Shown in pieces: positions 57,493-64,000 of a stretch of 64,000 nt of DNA. Position 1 is the first letter of the stretch; the number at the start of each line of letters is the position of its first letter. The stretch comes from Arthrinium phaeospermum. Its lineage: Eukaryota > Ascomycota > Sordariomycetes > Amphisphaeriales > Apiosporaceae. A program made the position numbers and the translations under genes. Location: the NCBI GenBank assembly GCA_006503535.1, contig QYRS01000013.1:992001-1056000 (forward strand), written 5' to 3'. The notes beneath the pieces are model-generated. The model saw only the letters and a list, made by a program, of their open reading frames with translations. It did not search any database and was not told the DNA's origin.

Positions 57493-58978
57493 TTATAACA
57501 GACTCAGGGCACCCAGGCCGAGCGAGAACAGCAGGCCCAGCACCGCCGCCGATGGGACCGAGGGGCCCGCAGCGGCGTTCTTTTCCCGCCCGAGGCCGCC
57601 GGCCGAGTTGGTGGCTGAGATGCCCGAGGTGGCGGCCACGGGGTTTTGCACCATGGTGGCACCCGGCACCGAAGACGCGCCGGTTCCGATTTCCTCCACG
57701 TCCGAGTCGGTCGCGTTGAAGTTGGTCGGGGCCAGCGAGATTTGGTTGTTGGCGAGGTCGTAGACTACGTAGGCTGATCGGAGGAAGGTGTCACCGAGCA
57801 CGTTGGTACCGGCGCCGGCCGGGGCAATGCCAAACAGGCACGCCGGCACGCCGTTGGAGAAGGTCGGGCGCTTGCCGCTCGTCGTGATGAGGTCCAGCAC
57901 CAGCTCGTCCATGCCGACGCGGATCGTGGGCGACGAGAAGGTGAAGTCGATGGTGGTCTTGTTCTTGGCCACAGCGCACGGCACGTAGGCCGCGCCCTCG
58001 CTCGGGTCGTACTGGGCGCCGACGGCCCGGTAGATGTCGTCCACCATGGGGTCCGGCAGGTACGTGAGCGAAGAGCCCGAATCCAGGAGGACAGCAAGGG
58101 CTTGGTTGTTGGCAACCATGCTGCCGCCCATGCCGAGACTGGTCATGGTAATCAAGAACTCGGAGAAGACACCCCCGTTGGCCTGGATTGGGAGGGTCTG
58201 CAGTTGGCCTTCGTATTTCGCTTTATCGACACCGCCGAAAAGGATGCTGCCGGTACTCGCGTCGAGGTCGTTGAGCCACAGGCTGTAGGCGCTGGACTGG
58301 ATCTGGCCTTCAGCTACCAGTTTCGCCGGGAGGTTTTGGTAGGGGTCCATGTTCGCTCGGCCGACCTGCACCTCGTTGACGGGATAACCGATGCCCAGGA
58401 TGCCCTGTGCGGAACTGCTCTTATAACCGATACCAAACTGCAGACTCTTGACCGACGTCTGTCCAATAGTCACTGTGTCCGAGACATAATCTCCAGCCGC
58501 CCCGGATCCATCCACATAGGAAATGTTGAAATAACTGCCGATGTACTTGTAAGTGGATGACGAATTCGCATTGTAGCTCCCGGCGAATGTGCATGGCTTG
58601 GACGATTGTAAGCAAAGGCTAGAGCCCGGTGTGTTCACCCATAGATCGCTGCTCCCAGTGTCGACATGGAACCTCAGACTCTGTGGTGGTGTCCCTATTG
58701 TGCCATTGGCGAAGTATAATGTTTCCTTTGATCATCAGGTTAGCGGCTTAGGGGGTGGATAGCTTGCACACTAGCCAACGTACCTCGTTGTCCAAGGTTG
58801 CCCGCGTTGTACCCCTTCTCCGTAACCGGTCCCGCTGCATCGGATTCGAGACCTTTCTCCTCTGCATGTCCATGCCGACAACCTTGGGCTGAGTTGTTTT
58901 CCTCTGCGGCACGGAGAGTGCTTGTGTCGATGTGCATAGCAAGCCAGCCATGAGGCCGGTGGCAACTGATACCTTCAT
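57493..58978 (-). CDS. GPI-anchored secreted aspartic protease (yapsin/OpsB type, family A1)
   Basis: Exons 58978-58784 and 58725-57493, intron GTACGT..AAAG, phase 0, 475 residues. The chosen ATG at 58978 starts a signal peptide (KVSVATGLMAGLLCTSTQA); the upstream in-frame ATG at 59059 would bury it behind a basic stretch. The propeptide ends near RLRRR (51-55), a Kex2-like processing site. The two catalytic motifs are HVDTGSSDLWV (Asp87) and VLLDSGSSLTYL (Asp280). NVLGDTFLRSAYVVYDL is the usual C-terminal A1 strand. A Ser/Thr/Ala-rich stalk and a terminal hydrophobic stretch (SAAVLGLLFSLGLGALSLL) fit GPI anchoring, with the omega site around the preceding small residues. Expected place is the cell surface, where yapsins trim wall and secreted proteins. 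The gene stands alone. Confidence 0.93.
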
Positions 58979-61653
58979 CTTGGTTCGAGATAGATCGATC
59001 GTCCCTCTTTTTTTTTTTAATTTTAGGTCGTCCAATAGCGACTCTTGAATTTTCTCCAAATATTACTCTGATCCAGGGTCCCGCCGGTGTGAGCTTCGAG
59101 ACGAATGTGGAAAAAAGAAAGGGAATATAAAGAGTATTAAATCTGGTTATCGGGATGACAACATCGATCCGGCTGGCCCGAGTGATGATTCTTTTCCTTC
59201 TATTTGCGTAGAGAGATCAACGGCCGAGCCCCGAGCGACACGTAAGGCCGGTGTGAGGAATAGAATCGTAAAGTCGTGACGCGGCCTGCCGAGCTAAGCA
59301 AAGGAATAGAGAGTGGCGGGAGCTTAACCAGAGCAAGAGCAAAGGAAAAAAAAAAGATGAAAAGAGAGAACCAGCCGCCGGTAAGCCTTGTGATAATGAG
59401 CAGCTTCCCGATGCGGAAGAGGAAGAAGAGAAAAGTGAGTTAGGAAACAGAATTGGTATTGTGACGACTAGAATGAAGAGGCAAAAAGAGAGCTCAGAGC
59501 CTGTCTACCTGGTTGCATGAGTAGAGTTCAGTTAAACATCCATGGGGGGCCTGCGGTTACAGATGTGCGGCCCCAAAATAGCAGAAACAAACAGCATGGG
59601 ACGCCAAGTAACTTTGGAGTATTGCGTAACCGGCTTGGACAGAGCTGCCAAGTGCCCCAAGACCTCACAACTCAGCGACTCTGCCATCTGCTTGCCATGC
59701 AACCATGCCAATGCTTTGCGCACCCCCATATGGCGAGGAGGGCGGTCTAAGCTAACATTGGGGTACGGTCGTATTCTAGTTCTCTTGGCTGAGGCTCAGG
59801 ATCTTCAGGCCTTGGGCCTTGACAGCATGCCACGGGATTCTCCTGACAGCGATAACCCCGGTTTCGAGTCCCGAGACCCAGACCGAAGCCACCCAGCGAT
59901 ATGCGCCGCGCGTCAGAACGCTTGCCCGCACACTTGTGCAGAAGCCGCATACACGTAGTCAGTCTGCTGGCACATGGCGTTCATGGCACACTCGCTCGCG
60001 ACTGAAGCAGAGAGGGGACGAAGGTGGGTAGGGCGACGATACATGGCCGGCTGGCTGGGTCTCTTTGATGCATACCTTTTGCAGCGTGCATGGCAGCCCT
60101 AAATGAATTATGGTCCTACGGCCAGTAGATCGTGGAGGCATTCAGCCAACGACTTGACGTTTGAGATGGCAGTGCAGGCAGGCCTGACAGGAACGACCTG
60201 CTCCCGAAAGAGGACAAACCGGTCTGAAACGTTTCATGTCCGGGCTGCGGAGTCCGTCTCTTGGCGCGCTGGGCCAGAAACATCGGATGGCGCCTTTCCA
60301 CGGGACCAGGAGAGGAGCCCAGGCCAGTAACCCAGGCCTCGAAGGTCCACTGCTTGTGCTTGCTGTGACTGCTAGTTACCTTGGGTGGTATGTTACTTAC
60401 TGCCGTTAATTGAATAAAAAGTAGCGATTGGCGCGCCGACACGACTACGACTCTCATCAATTGATGTAAGTAGGTTGCTCCTACAGCGTCATCAACCTGC
60501 CATGTTGGATTACGGATTGCACGGTTGTCAGCCACACACCTACAGATCGGATGCTCGGCGCCGAAACGGTGGTTAAGTTGGCCGAGGCGCGCGCTTGTCA
60601 ATCTGTCAATCAATGATCGGTCCTTCTAAGAATAGCACCACGCACCACGCACCACGTCCATGATTTTCACAATTCCCTTGCCCATCGTAGTAGTTATCCC
60701 TCTCGACGAACGAGCCGGGCGTATAGGTACCTAAGCGACTCGATGGATAGACGACTGCATCTGCCTGGCTGAGATGGCCCTTGCCCAGATCCTTGACTGT
60801 GGCGTGCAGGTATCTCGATATTGGATGTTGTGATTTAAGGTGTCAGATGCACTAGCGTTGGGCGCAGAAGCCTGCCAGTCCTATGTAGTCGCCGAATCTG
60901 GGGAGTGGATCTCCCATGAATCCAAGGATCCGGGTCCAAAGGCATTTTAGGTTTGACATTCGATACCTTAACCTTACAAATCCGATAAGAAGGATAGCCT
61001 GTAATCGTATTGTGTTACTCGTATAGTTCGTAGGCTCCTATATGTAAATCCTATACAGCCGGCACGCCATCCATCCCGTCGTAACGACTACGTCAGCGCA
61101 GAGCCTCCCTCCAGCACTCGGGTTCTTTGCACCATGTCAAGCCGGGCCCCCGCGATCACCTGAGTAAGAATTGCAATGAGCCAACAGGTAACCAACTGCG
61201 CTGCCTCTACTCATATTTGTGTCTATATAGAGAACCGTCTTTTTTTTCTTCTCACTACCAAAGTCGTCCCCAACTCTCTCTACTTGTGGCCAAGACATGC
61301 AAACGTCGTGTAGGTCTCGCTTAGGTCGAGACTATTGTATGGCGCCCCGTTGGAAGCCACTCATTATGCAGGATTACATGTCTGCCTGGAGACTTGCGTC
61401 ACGCTGGCAGCCATGGCAGACGCCTTGCTACTCCAACAGTCAATCGAGTTGCCAGTGAACGCCAGTATACATGGCACGATTACATACACGCGGAGCTGAA
61501 GAGCACATCCTACTCGCGTTGAGAGGTACAGTCGGATTGCATAGTATATATAAAGTGTTATAGTACTCAAGTAGTTCCCCCATTATCTCGTCCTGAGGCC
61601 ATCTAGTCTTTTTTCATAAGCCGGCATTGATAGCCAGATCTTGCACCACTAAC
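58979..61653. other. Intergenic, 2.7 kb
   Basis: Promoters of the protease (minus) and of the V-ATPase proteolipid (plus). No supported gene. A B-box-like TTTCGAGTCCC at about 59864 lacks a foldable tRNA around it. Confidence 0.5.
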
Positions 61654-62456
61654 ATGGAAAACTATAACCCTGACCGTTGGTGAGCATGCTGTATGGATTC
61701 TTAGCTAGATATGAGCCCAACTGACTGATAGATTGCAGCCCGGCCTATGCCGTACGTCAAACGATCCCAATGCCCCTGGGGCGGATCATATAAACAGCAA
61801 AACAACTAACGAGGTGGCCCATCAGTCATTCTTCGGCGGCATGGGATGCGCCGCAGCCATTGTGTTCACCGTTTTCGGTGCATCATATGGGACAGCCAAG
61901 TCTAGCGGTGCCATCTTCTCATCGGGCATCCTCCGGCCTGAACGAGTGATGCAAAACACGTCAGTCTCCCATCCATGAGGCACCTCGTGGGTATGAGGAA
62001 ACAGAAAGAGAGAATGCCCATTGACACACCCCCTACAGTCTCTGCGCCATCATGGCCCAGATCCTGTCCATCTACGGCCTCGTCGTGAGCGTCATCATCT
62101 CGGGCGACCTGAGCGAGATGATGTCGCTACACAAGGGCTTCATGCAGCTCGGCGCGGGCATAAGCGTGGGCCTTAGTGGCCTGGCTGCAGGTTTCGCCAT
62201 TGGCATTGTTGGTGATGCCGGCGGTAAGTCCCTCCCTTCCATTACCTGTCTTTCTCGACTGGAGGCGCTTGGAGAAGCTGACCAGGAGACTCCATGGTGG
62301 CTTTGGATAGTGCGAGCCAGTTCGCAACAGCCGCGCCTCTATGTTGGCATGGTGCTGATCTTGATCTTTGCCGAGGTCCTGGGGCTTTATGGAGTTATTG
62401 TGTCCATCTTGATGCTCACCAGGGCTGGAGAGGCGGGAACCGAGTGCCTATATTGA
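61654..62456 (+). CDS. V-type ATPase proteolipid subunit c-like protein (divergent Vma3 paralogue)
   Basis: Five exons: 61654-61679, 61739-61751, 61826-61959, 62039-62223 and 62311-62456; phases agree and give 167 residues. Exon 2 is 13 nt. The N-terminus [13 protein letters not shown] joins to [20 protein letters not shown], then [52 protein letters not shown] and [15 protein letters not shown]. The proton-carrying Glu is present (Glu141). Four helices in two repeats match the c-ring subunit of the vacuolar proton pump. The match is to Vma3 (c) rather than Vma11 (c') or Vma16. The first repeat is diverged from what is near-invariant in fungi: KSSGAI replaces the usual KSGVGI, and the VPVIMAG stretch is LCAIMAQ. 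It may be a second, specialised copy beside a normal vma-3 elsewhere. Confidence 0.88.
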
Positions 62457-63564
62457 ACAGTGACTTTGGATCGCCACTTGGGATACCGTCTTGTTATACC
62501 AAGACAAGATGTTGATGGGAAGTATGTAGGAGCTGAATTGAACCAAGCTAAAGATCCGAAGAGGTGCTTCTAGCGCTTTATCGGGTGCTAGGCTTGGGAT
62601 GGATATGGCTTGACAAAGTAATCCAGTGATCTCCCGCATTGCCCACGTGAGACCGAAGTCTATTCGATATGTCACTTGAGAAACCTGCGTAACTCCAAGT
62701 ATCGAAACTGTCAAGTGATACCACCCGCTGGGGGTATCATCCAACCTGCATTTTGCATTTCTTCAAGTACAGGAAAGCAAAATCAGATGCTTGCTTGCAA
62801 CGAGTGAATTTGGCGGCCGGCGGCTCGGTATCATTTGCTGGGGGAGCATCACATGCTTCCTCCATACGAAGCGGATTTGGTAGTTACACTACAACCCCGG
62901 CTAGGTACATGTTTATTGTTGGTGGTGTGTGGTGATCACGGCTCAGTACATCAATAGGCAGAGCGCCAAGGCTAATCAAAATTGAAGCAGTTTTTGATTA
63001 ACTTGACCTGGTCTTGAACCCCCCAACAAATCAAGTGCCGCCGCGGTGTCGGTGAGTGAACATGGGAACATCCGACGACCGATGCCACCTGCTTTTAGAG
63101 CTTTGGTTTAGTCCGGAATTGGGAGACGAGTGTACCACGAGTTGAGCAGAGAGAAAGTTGGCGGGCTCCTTTTTCTCTTTGCTCGTTCTCTTCATGCGCA
63201 TATACTTCGCCTTTTTTTTTTTTTTGGTTGTTGTGTGGCTGGCTTGGATGGACGGATGATTCACCCAGTCTACCTATGTCTGAATCTGACAAGCTCCCTA
63301 GGCGATAAACTAAAGCCCCTCTTCGTCCCTACTTGTCACAATTTGGCCCGTCTCCAATCAAACCAGCGTAAAACTGCTCAGCTGCCAGGAGCCCAACAAA
63401 CCTTCAGCAAGCCTCCCGACGGCTACGCAGGGAGAAAAAAAAATAAGTCCAGGTGTGCGCTAACTCGCCCGCACTCACGCCCTGCCGCAGACGGTTCATC
63501 TGAAGAAACAAGAACAAAATATATCGAAAAGAGTTTCCCGCCGCCGACCGACAGCCCTTCCGAC
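62457..63564. other. Intergenic, promoter of the Slc1-like gene
   Basis: About 1.1 kb with a poly-T run at about 63211-63225 and a purine/pyrimidine-rich leader before 63565. No gene seen. Confidence 0.55.
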
Positions 63565-64000
63565 ATGTCGTTCCTACTGTATTTTGCCTACTTCGTGGCA
63601 GGCCAGGTCGCCCTCACCCTGGCCCTCTATATGTTGTCCTTCCTCGTGCCCAAGGCGGCCTTTGCCGCCCGCTCTCTCGCCGCCTACATGGCCCTGGTCG
63701 TCACGGCCTCCTGCGGCGTCTTCATCTCCATCGCCATGCGCATAGCGGGCTGCGGGCAGAGTGCGCAGTGGGCCACCGGCCGCGTCTTCAAGTTCTTCAT
63801 GGCCGTCGCGACCGGCATCACGTTCGAGATCGACGACCCCGACAAACACCTCGACACCGTGCGACCGGCCGTCTTCGTCGGCAACCACCAGACCGAGCTG
63901 GACGTGCTCATGCTGGGCTGCATGTTCCCCAAATACTGCGCCGTCACGGCCAAGAAGTCGCTGAAGAGCTGGCCCTTCCTGGGCTGGTTCATGACCCTCA
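63565..64000 (+). CDS. slc1: 1-acyl-sn-glycerol-3-phosphate acyltransferase (Slc1 type), 5' part
   Basis: The ATG at 63565 (CGACATGTC context) opens a frame that runs off the right edge after 145 residues. The start holds a membrane segment (SFLLYFAYFVAGQVALTLAL) and a second hydrophobic stretch around residues 41-60. The acyltransferase motif I NHQTELDVLMLG (NHxxxxD, 107-113) follows. AVTAKKSLKSWPFLGW corresponds to the conserved KxSLKxxPxxGW stretch. The enzyme acylates lysophosphatidic acid to phosphatidic acid in the ER, a core step of phospholipid and triacylglycerol synthesis. The glycerol-phosphate binding motif (FPEGTR) lies beyond the window. No intron is needed in the visible part. 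The family assignment is secure. Confidence 0.93.
   Translation, partial: MSFLLYFAYFVAGQVALTLALYMLSFLVPKAAFAARSLAAYMALVVTASCGVFISIAMRIAGCGQSAQWATGRVFKFFMAVATGITFEIDDPDKHLDTVRPAVFVGNHQTELDVLMLGCMFPKYCAVTAKKSLKSWPFLGWFMTL

Noticed and set aside
59770..59900. Possible tRNA (B-box-like TTTCGAGTCCC)
   Set aside because: No A box at the right spacing and no cloverleaf could be drawn.

Overview
The window looks like nuclear DNA of a filamentous ascomycete (Pezizomycotina, most likely Sordariomycetes). Genes are monocistronic and lie on both strands. Introns are short (about 50-180 bases) with GTRAGT-type donors and CTAAC/CTGAC-type branch sites. Coding sequence is GC-rich, intergenic DNA is full of simple repeats, and the gene set is typical fungal (Snf5, Rco1, Puf2/Jsn1, Vps18, Snx41/Atg20, LaeA-like methyltransferase, HET fragment, GT92). 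The species cannot be named from sequence alone. Splice models below were joined by eye from GT..AG signals, reading phase and remembered family consensus; none was checked by alignment or RNA.

Layout. 0-5 kb: the 3' part of an ACMSD-like amidohydrolase (cut by the left edge), a secreted cupredoxin and a four-exon orphan gene. 5-8 kb: a membrane acyltransferase-3 protein. 8-20 kb: a chromatin and growth block with Snf5 (SWI/SNF), a PA2G4/Cdb4-type protein and an Rco1-like double-PHD protein (Rpd3S). 21-25 kb: a large RRM + Pumilio RNA-binding protein, followed by about 6 kb without a convincing gene. 31-39 kb: a DUF5672 gene with an apparent frameshift, Vps18 and a LaeA-like methyltransferase. 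40-55 kb: a sugar-flavoured stretch with a UDP/dTDP-glucose 4,6-dehydratase, two triose-phosphate-transporter-family (nucleotide-sugar transporter-like) proteins and a GT92-like glycosyltransferase, interrupted by Snx41/Atg20 and a decayed HET-domain gene. 57-64 kb: a GPI-type aspartic protease, a divergent V-ATPase proteolipid and the 5' end of an Slc1-type lysophosphatidic acid acyltransferase (cut by the right edge).

How they could work together. Most genes are independent housekeeping genes. Vps18 and Snx41 serve endosome/vacuole traffic, and the V-ATPase c-like subunit acidifies the same compartments. Snf5 and Rco1 are nucleosome remodelling and histone deacetylation factors. The 4,6-dehydratase, two transporters, GT92 protein, DUF5672 protein and acyltransferase-3 could together make and decorate a surface glycan, but this is inference from neighbourhood only.

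No tRNA, rRNA, CRISPR array, intact transposon or complete secondary-metabolite cluster was recognised. The most noteworthy items are three microexons (6, 13 and 19 nt), the divergent V-ATPase c paralogue, the HET pseudogene, the DUF5672 frameshift and the SV40-type basic tail on the dehydratase.
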